Shown here one piece after another: positions 32,801-44,275 of a DNA stretch of 64,000 bases (position 1 is the first letter of the stretch; every line of letters starts with the position of its first letter). A program made the translations under genes and the position numbers. Source of the stretch: Notamacropus eugenii (lineage: Eukaryota > Chordata > Mammalia > Diprotodontia > Macropodidae); assembly GCF_028372415.1 (NCBI RefSeq), contig NC_092878.1:139954804-140018803 (forward strand). Direction: 5' to 3'. The notes beneath the pieces were generated by a model. That model ran no database searches. It worked only from the letters and a program-made list of their open reading frames with translations, and had not been told where the DNA came from.

Positions 32801-33085
32801 TAAGAAAGACAACTTACATTGGGGATTGAGGGGCTAGGCTCAGAAATAATCCTGATCAAGTTACTTAATCTCTAAATGTTACAGGCAACTCTCTAAGACT
32901 GGGTTTCGTAGAAGGTGTTGGCCTGCAGTGACAGAGGGAATTTCTTCATCTAGGAGTACATTAGATCAGTGAAATCAAAAGCTCATCCCCTATCTCCTGT
33001 AAAATGCTTTTCTGATAAAATGTAAGGTGTTTGAGGGCCCAGGACCAATTATTGAGTGTCTTTGTACTCACAGAAACTTGATAAA
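32801..33085. other. No recognised feature
   Basis: A short SINE-like phrase may exist near 32830-32890, too diverged to call. Confidence 0.35.
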
Positions 33086-33245
33086 TTCTACAATTGGAAG
33101 GGGCCTATTCTAAGTAGCCTCACTTTTTAGATAATGAAACTGAGGCCCGAATGAGTGAAATGACTTGCCCAAGGTAATACAAATAATAAATGACAAGAGT
33201 CTGAAATCGAGTTCAGGTCCCAGGACTCTTAGGTTCCCTCCTTCA
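33086..33245 (-). mobile_element. MIR-like SINE remnant
   Basis: 'ataatgaaactgaggcccga', 'gaaatgacttgcccaaggta' and 'gagttcaggtcccaggactc' are the reverse complement of a tRNA-derived SINE body. Confidence 0.75.
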
Positions 33246-33419
33246 ACTACAGCTTGGTGCAGAAGACAGGAAGACACATTAGTTAATATAGAAAGATGAC
33301 CCAAGTGCAGAAGAGTAAAACAGAGAAAGGAGAAACCTGTGGAAGGAAGAGAGAAGGAGGAAGGAGTTTTGAGTGGGAGGTGTAGGATGCCTGGTCAGGT
33401 TGGGGGGCAGTTTCACTTC

Positions 33420-33720
33420 TGCAAAAAGAGAGACGCAGGGGATCTGAGAAGGGCCGGAGCTCTGGGGTTGGGCTTCCGGAGAAGCCGGCGGCCGGCCAGG
33501 GCACCCCCACCACGCCGTGGCTGGGGGAGGAGTGCAGGGCAGCGGATCTGAACGCACAAAGTAGCGCTCTTCAGGCCGCTCTCACCGTCCGCTCCTTCGG
33601 TTCCCACGGCTCCAGGAGAGACTGCACAAGGTTCTCGCTCCTTTAACACCTCTCCAGCGCAGCACAGCTCTGCGCTCTGCTCTGCTTCAAGAGAAACCCC
33701 GGCAGCAGCATGGAGCCCTC
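33420..33720 (+). promoter_or_regulatory. CpG island, putative host promoter and 5' UTR
   Basis: About 20 CpGs lie in roughly 280 bp, in a window where CpG is otherwise scarce outside the HAL1 copy B 5' UTR and the solo LTR. It is not part of any repeat I recognise. G/C-rich blocks occur around 33470-33530 and 33560-33620, and no TATA box is obvious. It sits directly upstream of the ATG at 33710. A CpG-island promoter driving transcription to the right is the simplest reading; a bidirectional promoter is possible. Confidence 0.6.
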
Positions 33721-33722
33721 AG
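33710..33722 (+). CDS. Putative first coding exon (MEPS..., ends in splice donor)
   Basis: The ATG is in strong initiation context (A at -3, G at +4: 'cagcatgg'). After ATG GAG CCC TCA G the sequence reads 'gtgggt', so 'CAG|GTGGGT' is a good 5' splice site giving a phase-1 intron. An alternative is that the frame reads on without splicing to a stop after about 48 codons, ending near 33853. I do not recognise the gene from four residues, and no convincing next exon was found in the window. Evidence comes only from context and splice-site form. Confidence 0.42.
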
Positions 33723-34610
33723 GTGGGTTCTTGGGCTCTCCTGAGAGCGCACGTAGTGGAAAGCTTGCTCCGTCGGGGTTAGGGATAGCTGGGGATCACT
33801 GGCCATCTATTGGGAAACTGGGACCTTGGTCTAAGCTTCTGACACTCGCCTGAAGCTCTGTCTCATCTCCCCCAGCATAGCCCAGAGTCTTTCCCTCCCT
33901 CCCCCCACCCCGCTTTCAGCCCTTGCTTCAAGACTCAGTGGAAAATGGACAATTTGTAGTTAAGAGGTCTGGATTCAAATAATGACTACGCCCTAGTGCA
34001 ATGGTTCTTAATCTGAGGTTGTTGACATTAAAAAAAAATCACTATACTTGGATTCTTTTGTCACCCTAAGTATTTTGTTTTATATATCTAAAAATATTAC
34101 TCAGAGAACGGGTCCATGGCATGATAAAAGGTTAAAAACTCGTACAGTAGTACTTAGCGGAGAATAAATGTTTAATATTTTCTTTCTCATTCATTATTTC
34201 ACTACCCTTTTGGCTCTCTGGATAACCTTGTGCAAGTCATGAAATTTATCTTAGTCTCAGTTTCCACATCTTGACGTTGCCTTAGGATATTCATTTCAGC
34301 CTTTGATCAGGAGGTCTTAGAAGTGATCTAGCAAATCTTATTCGAACCCGAGCTTTGATCCTCTTAGCACCAACCACAGTGTAGACTCTTTATAAATGCT
34401 GGGTGGTCCATTGATTGGTTCTGATACATATACAACAGACTGCCAGTGTTACTCTGATCTCCAAGAAATCCTCTATAATTCTAGAATGATTTATGGAGAG
34501 TTATGAGGCATTTGAGTTGATTCTAGACCTTTCCTTTCCTCATAAATACCTAAATACATGCTATAAAGGAGGTAACTCCCTCTGTCTCTCCCTCTCTCCT
34601 CTCCCTTCTG

Positions 34611-34706
<96 letters not shown>

Positions 34707-35440
34707 TCGCTTGTTGGAGAAAATCTGTGTTTTTGCTGATGGCAGGAGAGAATCATATAAATAAATTTTCTTCCCTCTTCCAGATTTTTGGTAAAGAAGT
34801 AATTTAAAACAAGGGAAGAGATACAGCTTAAATTCAAAAAGGTCATTGCCCACAGCTTATTTTCAGTGCTCTGAGGCTCTAAACAATTTCTTCAACCTGG
34901 TTGGAAATTATGGGAGGAAGAGGACATGTATCTTCATGAAAATAAGTTAAAAGCAAACAAAGTCAACATGTGAATTAGATTTGGGTATTAGATGAGGATA
35001 TTTGTAACATGCTTATAAATCTGTGCAAAGACTAGTGATAGCTGTCCTTTACACACAAATGGGGTGTTGTCCCCCTTGAGGGCTGCCTAGGGCATCAGTA
35101 AGAAGAAATCTGTTTCTCCAGAGACCTGCCAGTCCTGCCTTACTGAGATTTCTCATGCTCTCTAATGATTTCTGGGGCACCAACTAGTTTATAATTTGTG
35201 CACATAGCTTGACTGAGACAAATATGTTCTGGGATTAAGAAGCCCAAAGAAACACTTTGTTATGAAAAGCAACCATTTCTTTCTGAAGAAATTAATTTTC
35301 TAGGTTTTTGTCACTAGAGCTTTCTACCCATTTGGGGTTGAAAATATTTGATTTTGCTTTTTAACTTCCTTGGTTAGTTTTTAAGAATACTTTATAAATA
35401 TTAAAAGTAGGTGGAAGATTGTTCTTTTCTTTTAATTGAA
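33723..35440. other. No gene; probable first intron with CT repeat
   Basis: Apart from the CT microsatellite at 34614-34706, nothing recognisable is present. If the exon at 33710 is real this is the start of its intron. Confidence 0.4.
34614..34706 (+). repeat. (CT)n microsatellite
   Basis: Nearly perfect CT dinucleotides over more than 90 bp, with one GT interruption near 34682. Serine/leucine and arginine/glutamate frames here are artefacts. Confidence 0.97.
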
Positions 35441-35444
35441 ACAT

Positions 35445-35790
35445 TTGATAGGATCATACATCTAAGGCTGGAAGAGATCTCAGAGGCCAGGTAATCTAAT
35501 CCCTTCATGGAAAGATGGAAAATAAGTAATAATGACAGCTCGTATTTATTTGTATGGTGCTTTAAGATTTATACAGCACTTTATATGTGTTACCTTATAT
35601 ATGATGGTCTCTATAATAGCCTTGTGAGGTAGGGGTTGTTATTATCCCAGTTTTTTAGATGGAAAAATCCAGTCCCAAAGAAGTGCAGTCAGTGACTTGG
35701 TCCATCCAGTAAGTTGTCCTAGTTAGTAAGTGACTTTGGTTAGGATTTGAACTCAGGACACCAGGACCAACATTTTGTCTGTAATATCCC
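35445..35790 (-). mobile_element. MIR/THER1-like SINE remnants
   Basis: A first piece ('aaggctggaagagatctcag', 35460-35520) is followed by a longer one: 'cgtatttatttgtatggtgc', 'gccttgtgaggtaggggttg', 'ttattatcccagttttttag' and 'gatttgaactcaggacacca'. This is the reverse complement of the common marsupial MIR-type SINE. Confidence 0.7.
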
Positions 35791-36001
35791 ATAGCTGTAT
35801 CTAACCAAGTTTTGTTGAAATGAAAAATGGAATAAAATATAAAACTTGTTTAAATACAAGTTGTAATTCTTTGAAACTTTCTATGACTTTGCCATGCTGG
35901 GACCAGAGCAAGACATCCTGATGAGTGGCCATAGCTTGGAACCTTGAGCTTTACTCTGCCTTAGAAACTTGCTAAAAAAAAAAATGAAGTATAATTTAAC
36001 T

Positions 36002-36258
36002 TGGGTAGCTAGGAGTTGCAACGGTTGATAGTGTGACAGGCTTTGAGTCAGGAGGACTTTAATTCAAATTTGACCTTAGACACTTACTATCTGTGTGACC
36101 CTGGGCAAGTCACTTTACCCTATGTGCCTCAGTTGCTTCATCTTTAAAATGAGCTGGAGATGGAAGTGGTAGACCACTCCAGTATCTTTTTTTTTCCAGG
36201 AAAATCTCAAATGGAGGTCACAAAGAATGGGGTGCAATTGAACATCAATCTTTCAAAA
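36002..36258 (+). mobile_element. tRNA-derived SINE with RTE-like tail
   Basis: 'ggtagctaggagttgcaacg' head, 'gtgtgaccctgggcaagtca', 'gaccactccagtatcttttt', and tail 'aatggaggtcacaaagaatg'. The 65-codon frame at 36160-36357 crosses this SINE and is not a gene. Confidence 0.82.
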
Positions 36259-36880
36259 AGTCATGGAGGGATTGAGCCAAATTTGATTTTGTGTTACTTA
36301 CATCACTTCTATGTATTTTTTCCTCCCTCCCTCTCTCTCAGTACAGTGATAAGTTAGCTGCTTTAGTAACTTCCTTATTTGGCTGGTACTTTGGCTAAAC
36401 ATTCTCATATGAGCTGTATGCTGAATATTAATACAGAATTCCTTATTTGAATCCTATATTCTCTTAGTAGATAATTTATTTAAATGAATTCATTACTTAT
36501 ATTCTTCTTCTGAGACTTTTGAGAGATTTTGACCTTGCTTCAGAAGTAGTCTGAATTATACTTATTTTTTTTAATAAAGGTCAGTCTGAGAATTATTTTG
36601 TCTTCCATCATCAATCAACAGTCCTTTCAACTTATGCAAAAACAATCCTGTAATACAATTACAAAATAAGAAATACAGTCTTTCTTAAATAGTTCATTAT
36701 TGTTTCTAATATGTTGCTGATTTTTAATCAACACTTCCATGTATATATAGTGTCAAATATATTTGTAAAGGATGGCATTATGTTTCTGAGCCTGCCTTTA
36801 TGTTTAACGCTTTTGAGGGAGAGATTTTAGGAAAAAGGTCACTGAGCCTAAGCTTGATTGGTAACTTTTCAGTTATTCTA
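36259..36880. other. No recognised feature
   Basis: AT-rich sequence with no repeat or coding signal found. Confidence 0.4.
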
Positions 36881-36884
36881 GCAA

Positions 36885-37085
36885 ATCAACAAGCATTTCC
36901 AAAGTGCCTACTATGATCTGGTGAAGGAAATGCCAAACCATTCCACTATCTTTGCCAAGAAAATCCCAAATAGGACCACAAAGAGCTGGACATGCTTTAA
37001 GTGATAGAACAACAACTATGTGCCAGGTACTGTGACAGACTATGAGAACATAATCAGGAAAAGGAAATAATCCTTGACCTTATGT
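36885..37085 (+). mobile_element. RTE-tailed SINE fragment nested in an older SINE
   Basis: An old SINE ('caacaagcatttccaaagtg', 'cctactatg') is cut at about 36915 by a tail-type fragment ('gaaggaaatgccaaaccatt', 'ctttgccaagaaaatcccaa', 'accacaaagagctggacatg'). It resumes at about 37016 with 'ctatgtgccaggtactgtga'. 'ctatg' is present on both sides. Confidence 0.65.
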
Positions 37086-37132
37086 AGCTTGTATTTTATT
37101 CGCAGAGTATATGTGTATATATGTGTGTATAT

Positions 37133-37162
37133 GTCACACACACACACACACACACACACAAG
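37133..37162 (+). repeat. (CA)n microsatellite
   Basis: About 14 CA units directly after a TGTATA-rich stretch. Confidence 0.9.
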
Positions 37163-37389
37163 GTAATGGAGGTGGGGAGCACTAGTAACTGAGGGATTAA
37201 GGAGGCCTGGGAGAAAGTCATCAGATCACTATGATGAGAAAAGAAAATCTACTAGGAATTATAATCATTAAAAGAAAATCCTTGTCAAATGTCAAAAGAG
37301 AATTTTTTCTTCAAAATAAGGGACACTTTGCAACTTTTGATGGAGGGCTGAGATATTTCAGGTAGGGAGGGTTTGTAGGAAATTGTGCT

Positions 37390-37800
37390 GTTCCTGGATA
37401 TATTTCAAACATATAAAAAATACAATTAGACATGACAAAAGGGAAGGCTTCAGAGAAACCTGGAAAAACTTGCACAAGAAAATGCATAGAACACTTGGAC
37501 TTGGAGTAGAACTTATACAATGATAATAACATAGTAAAAAAAAAATAGCTTGGAAAGACTTAGAAACTCTGATCAAAACAGTGACCAACCACATTTCCAG
37601 AGATAAGAATGAAGAATGCTACCGAAGGTATTATGAGGAAGGGTGCTATAGCTAAAAGCAACAAAAACCAAACAACCACTTTATTCAGTTTTTTTTTTGC
37701 TTGTACTGCTTCTGCTTTTAATAATAATAAGAAGAACATGAGTGATTCTTGGCAGAAGATCCAATTAAAAATAATAATAGAACCTGTGGATTAAATTCCA
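37390..37800 (+). mobile_element. Ancient L1 3' end remnant
   Basis: 'acaaaagggaaggcttcaga', 'aacctggaaaaacttgcaca' and 'ggaaagacttagaaactctg' follow the order of the end of L1 ORF2 and its 3' UTR on the plus strand. It is related to the remnants at 32.2 and 43.1 kb and strongly diverged. Confidence 0.55.
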
Positions 37801-38065
37801 TTTTTATATCCTATTATATGAAAAAAGGATGTGTATCACTTAATTTTCTTCTGAAGAACAAATCCTGTGTTATACTGAATGTTTCTCAGTCATGGCATAC
37901 CTCAGGAAGGTACAAAAGAATTTGTTATAAGGCCACAAAAAGTGATAAATTATACCATTGACACTAAAATTGTCTGAAGGTTCTCTAGTGTATACTTGTT
38001 TTTCTCTTTAACAGATTGTAATTCAATTGGATTTAGTGGATTTTTACTCTATAAGTAAAGGCACT
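37801..38065. other. No recognised feature
   Basis: AT-rich sequence with no repeat that I can name. Confidence 0.35.
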
Positions 38066-38228
38066 TAACGATATAATGTCTAGAGAACTGGCCTCAAAGC
38101 CAACTTGACTTGGGTTTAAATCCTGTCTCTGACTCATACTGGGCTGTGTGACTTTGGGCAAGTCATTGAGCCCTATTTGCCTCAGTTTCCTTATATGTAA
38201 AATGAGCTAGAGAAGGAAATGACAAACT
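38066..38228 (+). mobile_element. tRNA-derived SINE, 3' part cut
   Basis: 'tgacttgggtttaaatcctg', 'gggctgtgtgactttgggca', 'gcctcagtttccttatatgt' and 'gagctagagaaggaaatgac' are typical. The copy ends abruptly where HAL1/L1 ORF1-like sequence begins. Confidence 0.75.
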
Positions 38229-38615
38229 TGACCATAGAAAGTTACTACAATGATAGGGCAGATCAAAACACAAGCTTGAAAGACAACAGAGTCAAAACTG
38301 CTATGTCCAAAGCCTCAAAGAAAAATGTAAAATGATCTCAGGCCCCAAAAATACCTTTTTAAAGAGGTCAGAAAGGATTTTAAAACTCAAATGTGAGAGG
38401 CAGAGGAAAAACTTGGAAAATAAATGAGAGTGACATAATAAAATCATGAAAAAAGTCAACAGCTTTATATTGGAAGCATAAAAAAGTATTGAATTAAATA
38501 ATACCTTATAAAATATACCACATGGCTAAAGAGTCGCAAAAAAATTCACTCAAGGGGAAAATTCCTTAAAAAGCATAATTGGACAAATGGGAGAAGAAAT
38601 ACAAAAATATTGGTC
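38229..38615 (+). mobile_element. Old HAL1/L1 ORF1 fragment (copy I)
   Basis: The sequence retains pieces of the ORF1 N terminus and coiled coil: 'atgtccaaagcctcaaagaa', 'gaggcagaggaaaaacttgg', 'gagtgacataataaaatcat', 'attggacaaatgggagaaga'. Stops in all frames. Neither end of the element is present, so HAL1 and L1 cannot be told apart here. Confidence 0.6.
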
Positions 38616-39865
38616 TGAGGTCATAATTGTTACTCCTGCCTTTTTTTTTTTTTTTACCTCAGTTGAAGTATATTAGATTACTTATCAGTCCTTTATTCTA
38701 ATGCTGTGTGTATCTTCCTGTTTCAAGTGTATCCCTTGTATACAACATATTGCTAGTCTCAACTATGAACTGGGGGAATAATAACATTACCTACTTTCCA
38801 AGGTTGCTAAGAGTATAAAATAAGATGATATTTTTCAAGCACTTAGCACGGTGCCAGCACAAAGTAGGTACTATATTAATGCTATCTGTTTTCATACTTA
38901 CCATTATTAGATTAAAATCAGCTGAAACTTGTCAATGAAATGTCATAAAAAACTAATTCCATAATATGTTCATTTATTAGAAGCCCGTATGCTGGGATAC
39001 AGCAGTGTCATGTCTTTGATTTCCAGATCATGATGTCCTTTGAACCAGGCTGACCAGCCCTAATCTCATGAAAAATATTTGGGGTCTTTAATCTATGGGA
39101 CTAGAACCTTAATCAGTGTTTTCCAGGATGCTTATAGTCCTTCCTGTAAGGATTTTGAGGGTACCAATGTTAGTGGGAAAGTAATGAATTCAGAGATTAA
39201 TGTTTCAGTGCTTTGTAGGAAGTTGGTAATTATTCAATAATTCAATTCCACAAGCTATGCCTTATGCAAGGCTAAATACTAAGGACGCAAAGTCAACAAT
39301 TGAAAGTCTGCCCTATTAAGAACCTATGTACTGCTCTGAGAGGCAGCGGGCAAACAATAAAAGAGTAAGAGTGAGAATAAAAGTGGGAGAAAAATAGAGG
39401 AATGCATAAACAAAAAGAATTAGTGCATAATTAAATAAAAACTTTCATATATCCTTGGTATTTTTCACTCTTCCTTATTTTCCATGACTTGATATGAGGA
39501 TCTCCTTAGTGGTCTGGATCAAACCACAGTTGGCTTAGGGAGTTGAATATTCTCTCCATTCCTTGAAACATCTGACTTCTGTGCAGAGGCAAAAATAGGC
39601 AAGAAGTTAGGAAATTTGTCTTAATGAATAAGGTAAGGAGGAATCACAGCACCGAAACGCACTAGTCATTATTGCAGTTTTCTGGCACATGAAGATAGAC
39701 CTCGTAAAAGATAAGTCATTAAGAGTATTTTATATACAGTATCAATGGATTGGTATCAATCTGAATGGACATGGCAAGTAGTGTTATTCTGAAGTTGAGT
39801 AAGTGCCATTGAATATATTTGTCAGGTATGTATTGCCTATTAAATTTACAGGTAGGACATCTAGA
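38616..39865. other. No gene; SINE-tail remnant at 38755-38895
   Basis: A MIR-type tail ('aataataacattacctactt', 'aagcacttagcacggtgcca', 'aaagtaggtactatattaat') is recognisable; the remaining kilobase is unassigned. Confidence 0.45.
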
Positions 39866-39995
39866 CCAATCTCTTGTTTTATGGGTGAAAAAACTGAGGT
39901 CCAGAGAGAAGAGCCTTACCCAAAATCACACAGGCTGCAAGTGGCAAAGCCAGGATTGGAATCAATGGAGGTTTTGAAGTTCATGACTCCGCCCT
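39866..39995 (-). mobile_element. MIR-like SINE remnant
   Basis: 'tgaaaaaactgaggtccaga', 'ttacccaaaatcacacaggc' and 'aagccaggattggaatcaat' form the reverse complement of a MIR-type body. Confidence 0.65.
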
Positions 39996-40134
39996 CCAAT
40001 CAGAGGGACAGATGGTGATGATGCAGTGGAGTACTAAGGCGATGAGGCTTTCCCAACTATAAGCTTCCTAAAGTACAAAGTTAAGAAAGTTTCAACATGG
40101 TAAAGTCAGGTTAGAAATGAGATGTTCTGAGCTG

Positions 40135-40245
40135 AAGGCAAAGACTATCTTTCTTTTTTTCGTATTTTTATCCCCAGTGCTTAGCTAAGTGCCTGGCACA
40201 TAGTAAGTACTTAATAAATGTTTATCAACTGTCTGACTTGTTATG
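40135..40245 (+). mobile_element. L2 LINE 3' end
   Basis: 'cagtgcttagctaagtgcct' and 'acatagtaagtacttaataa' are the typical L2 terminus in plus orientation. Confidence 0.7.
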
Positions 40246-40740
40246 TAACCTTTGTGGCCCCTATTGCCATTACCTGTAAAAGGAGGTAGTTGTACCAGAT
40301 GAATTCTAAAGTCAATCCCACCTTTAAGGCTATAATGCTATGGTTCCACACATATAACTTAGCTGCTATGTTCTTCAGTTTTCACTTCTGTGCAATGAAT
40401 GTTGGTGACCTCTAAGCCCCATTCCCAATTCTCAAAGTAAATAACTGCAAGAATAAGAATTGTAGAGTAATCATTAATGATTTTATTTTAAAAAGTCCTA
40501 GTCTTGGAGTCCAAACTGAAGCAGCAAGAATTGAAAACCAAACCAAACAACAACAACAAAAAAGCACACAAAAAAACAAAGAGAAAATCAAAACCCACAA
40601 AAAATAATGAAGAATTGAAAAGATGGAAGCAAATACAACTGCAGTCTCTCTGTAAATGTCTCCCAAATATGCATCTTCAGTTCTTGTCTCTCTCCTGAGA
40701 TCTAAACCCCCATCACCAACTGTTACAACCATTACGTGCT
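40246..40740. other. No gene; SINE-like A-rich tract
   Basis: A 'caacaacaacaaaaaa' tract near 40549 may be a SINE tail. The frames at 40412-40732 and 40504-40698 overlap on opposite strands and have no homology I can see. Confidence 0.35.
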
Positions 40741-40744
40741 TAAC

Positions 40745-41430
40745 AGGTGATAGATACCTAAGTGTTATGTGTGCAACTCCAAATCAGCATTTACAAATAG
40801 AACTCATTATCTTCCAATGCAAACCCAAATCTCCTTCTGACCCCTTTATTTCTATTGAGACTACTACCGTTCAAGTCATTTTCTATGTTGAATTGGTTGC
40901 TAAGTTTATCTGTTCCACCTCTTCCACATCTTTTGCATTCATTTACTTCTTTCTATTGACAGGGACCCAAAACTTCTTGATTGGATGGTTGAAACAACCT
41001 CCTTGTTTCTGGTCTTTCCGCTCTCCAACTCACCTTTCATCAGACTGCTAAACTGATACTCCCAATATGCAAATGTAACCATGTCACTCCTTTGCTTCAA
41101 AAGCTTCAGAGTCTTTTAATTAAAATACAATTGCCTTAATTTGTCATTCTGTGCCCTTAATAGTCTGGTTCCAACTTACCTTTGTGGAATGATTAAATAC
41201 TGCTGCCTTCATGTACGTCCCCTTAACTCCTATGCACTCTCTGCTCCAGCCAAACTCACCTAGATGCATTATATTTCATCTCTAGTCATTTTGCCTTTGC
41301 ACAAAACATGTCTCCAATGCTTCGAATGTGTTCTCTCCTAAGCTTTTGGGATCTCTAACTCACTTTAAGAGACTCAAGAACCACTTTCTTCAAGAGATGT
41401 TTCTGGATTTCCCAAGTTTTAATTTCTTGT
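40745..41430 (+). mobile_element. L2 LINE fragment
   Basis: A long run of L2 3' coding/UTR phrases: 'agaactcattatcttccaat', 'aatgtaaccatgtcactcct', 'tagtctggttccaacttacc', 'tctgctccagccaaactcac', 'tgcctttgcacaaaacatgt'. Coding capacity is lost. L2 is inactive in therian mammals. Confidence 0.7.
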
Positions 41431-41449
41431 TCTCATTAATGTGTTTGTG

Positions 41450-41745
41450 TGTTTGTCCTTCATTGCCAAAGAAGAAATAATGACATGACTTGCACTTGAC
41501 TTTATTTTGAGTGAGAGAGGGTTGTGCAGGTCACCAGCCTCACTTCTCGTCCAGAGCCATCTGAATCCAGTGACCAGATATTCATCAGGATGACTGGAGT
41601 TGACCCAGGATGAGGCAATTGGGGTTAAGTGACTTGCCCAAGATCACACAGCTAGTGAGTGTCAAGTGTCTGAAGTGAGATATGAACTCAGGTCCTCCTG
41701 ACTCCTGCACTGGTACTCTACCCCCTGCACCACCTAGCTGCCCCT
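41450..41745 (-). mobile_element. Full-length marsupial tRNA-derived SINE
   Basis: On the minus strand it begins 'ggggcagctaggtggtgcag' and contains 'gagttcatatctcacttcag', 'ctagctgtgtgatcttgggc', 'cttaaccccaattgcctcat'. It ends in 'aatgaaggacaaacacacaa'. It is one of the best preserved SINEs in the window. Confidence 0.88.
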
Positions 41746-43060
41746 CTCATTAATGAATACATTTTTGTACACAAGGTTATGGTTAAAGACTAGATCTATG
41801 CTTTAATTGATATAGAGTACTTCCACATGAGGGGACTTTCTTTTACCAATACACATATGCCCTCTGCTGCTGAGTAATCTATAAAAACATTGCCTTTAAC
41901 ATTGATTAAGTGACTTGCTGAATGTCAGTCAGGTAGCATGTGTCGGGGATGATACTTGTACCCAGACTTTTCTTCAAACTGACTTAAAAGCCAGACATCT
42001 GTACACTACACTGCTCAGCCTCTCTTGTTTATTTGTTTCCTGTATTTACTTATATGTAGATATTTTGTATTTTACCCTGAGTAGGATATTGGGTCCCTAC
42101 AATCTAGCAGTGTCTTGAATGCAGTAAGGTCATATAAATGCTTGTTAATTGATTTATTGACTTGAGAGAAAGCTGAAGGATGTTTTCTTTAATGCTATTT
42201 CATCAGTAAGGTATTCTTACATAGAATGGGATAGGGATAGGGACTAAATCTGTGATTTCATTGGTATAGAAAACCAGCCATCATATTGACATGTGATAAT
42301 TACATTAGAGAGGTAAAATAGTTAGTGTTATGGGACCATGTTTTATTCACTGTTTACTCTGCTGTTTCCTGTGTGTCAGAATATTGCAATGTGGACCGCC
42401 CATTTTTTTTTATTGAGAGAGTTATAATTACACTGAGGAAATTTGAACTTTTCCCTAGACATGACAAATTTAGAGGGCAGTAGTCGTGAGGGAGCAGTTA
42501 TAGTCTATATGGAGTGAATCAAACATGGAGAGTGGTAGAACAGGCTTCATTCTTCTACCAGGGTTTGGGAAAATCAGAGACAGACATACACTTTTCAGTT
42601 GTGGCTCCAATATCCTTCTTACCCAAGCCAAGGTTAGCAAGGATTTGTGTGGATGAGAATGGCAGAAGGTACTCAATCTTGAAACTTCCCTATGTGAAAT
42701 AAGCTGTACACCTCGGAAGGAAGCAAGGGAATATCTTGTTGCTCTGCTTCTAAGAAATAGGCTCCAATTGGTTGGCTTCAACCTTAGTTATCTAGGTTGA
42801 TCCCTTGGATGGATAGAAGGCTTGGCAAGAGTTGGAGCCAGAACCAGGAACCATCAGAGTAACACAAGAAAGTCTGAATATACTGACAAAAAGTGGGATA
42901 AGTGGAAGTAGCCATCCTATCAGCGTCTGGTGTCTTTTGTCCTTAACTTCCAAATTCTCCTGCCTAGAAGGTCTGATCCTCTTGATTCCTGAGTTTACCC
43001 AAAAACAAAAGGAGGAGCTGGTATATAAGCTATTATGAGCAATTCAACGTGGCTCCATAA
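41746..43060. other. No gene; old SINE and L2-type remnants
   Basis: A MIR-like body on the minus strand (about 41890-42010: 'aagtgacttgctgaatgtca') and an L2-type end (about 42060-42160) can be seen. The rest, including the frames at 42470-42781 and 42832-43038, has no recognised relatives. Confidence 0.4.
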
Positions 43061-43069
43061 GAATTCCTG

Positions 43070-43350
43070 TCATTAAAACCTGTATGAATGGATGCAGAGG
43101 GAAGTGACAGGAAGATAATTTATACAATGACAATAGTTACAACAAAGGAAGAAAAGCATTGAAAAATTTAAAAATTCTGATCAATTAAATGACTAACCAT
43201 AACTCTTGAGGAACAATGATGAAACGAATCATCTACCTCTTGACAGAGGTGATGAAATCAAGTGTGGAAGGAGATGTATATTTTTAAACTTGGCTGAAAT
43301 GTGAATTTACTATGCCTATTTATTTTCAGTTTTTTGCTTCTTTTTTAATT
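43070..43350 (+). mobile_element. Ancient L1 3' end remnant
   Basis: 'gcagagggaagtgacaggaa', 'ttatacaatgacaatagtta' and 'atctacctcttgacagaggt' follow the L1 3' UTR order also seen near 37.5 kb. Confidence 0.5.
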
Positions 43351-43499
43351 TCATTTGAAGAGGGATTTCATTAGAATTTGGGGGACTAGGAATAATGTTG
43401 CCAAAATAAAAAGAATAGAAAGGTGAGTCATTAAAGTGTTCAGGAGAGAACAGAAGGAAGATTAAAAGTAAGACACATCCAAGCAGGATTGCTTTTCAA

Positions 43500-44275
43500 G
43501 TAAAAGGCTGAGGCACACGAGTGGAGCCAGGTAACCATAGTGGCAATGTTGTTCAGTGCTCTTTGTCAATCCTTCATGGTTGCCTTGAAAGTGATGAATT
43601 GCTAGAACTGCTGGACCCAGATTCCATGTTGCCATTGGCCTTGAAGTTGCTCAATTTGTTAAGCAAAACTGCAAGAAACACTGCAAACTTTCCAGTATGG
43701 ATTGCTTCAAATATTTTGTCAAGGAAAAAAATTGGAATATTTTAATGATCTGAAGAACTAGGAGGATGAAGAAACAGTAAAATCAGACTCTTTGAAACTG
43801 TGAACAATTAAAGTATATAAGTATAAAAGATTTGTTTAAACTTTGATATCTGCTACTGAAATGGAGAAATATGCTTCTGACCTTGGAACAGGAGACCAAA
43901 TGACAAAGACTGCCAGTGTAGTGAGTAAAATGATTAGCTAGATGCTTCTAAATAGATGCTTTAGATGAAGTTGTACAGGAAAGAACGAAGCTCTGAGATT
44001 TCTTTAGATGGTCAAGAAAAGTCAAGAGCAGGTCCTTGTAAAAAAAAAATTATGTGTGTTATCTGGCACAAGCACTTTGGTACCTAAACAAATGATAGAA
44101 CAAGAACGTTCTTTGCAATACCTTCTGTGGAACAGTTTGTCAGATTCAGGCTCGCAAAGAACCTATGTGATAATGCCAAGAAGAAAAATTGAAAGAGAAA
44201 GAAAGAAAAAAATCTTTCCAAAAAATGTTTCCAAACACTTGTACTTGAAACCCCCCAATGAAATCTAACCAAGGA
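43500..44275 (+). pseudogene. Possible processed pseudogene of unknown parent
   Basis: Consecutive protein-like stretches appear in different plus-strand frames: 43521-43745 ('ESDELLELLDPDSMLPLALK'), about 43860-43935 ('MEKYASDLGTGDQMTKTASV'), and 44008-44268 ('LSDSGSQRTYVIMPRRKIER'). Composition is ordinary for soluble protein and unlike the transposon frames here. No introns are evident, and frame changes lie between the pieces. I do not recognise the parent. It could equally be chance frames, and no clear A tail or target duplication was found. Confidence 0.3.

Noticed and set aside
33279-33649. Frames of 76-92 codons on the minus strand over the CpG island
   Set aside because: They are antisense to the putative promoter, overlap each other in different frames and show no homology. 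GC-rich composition explains them.
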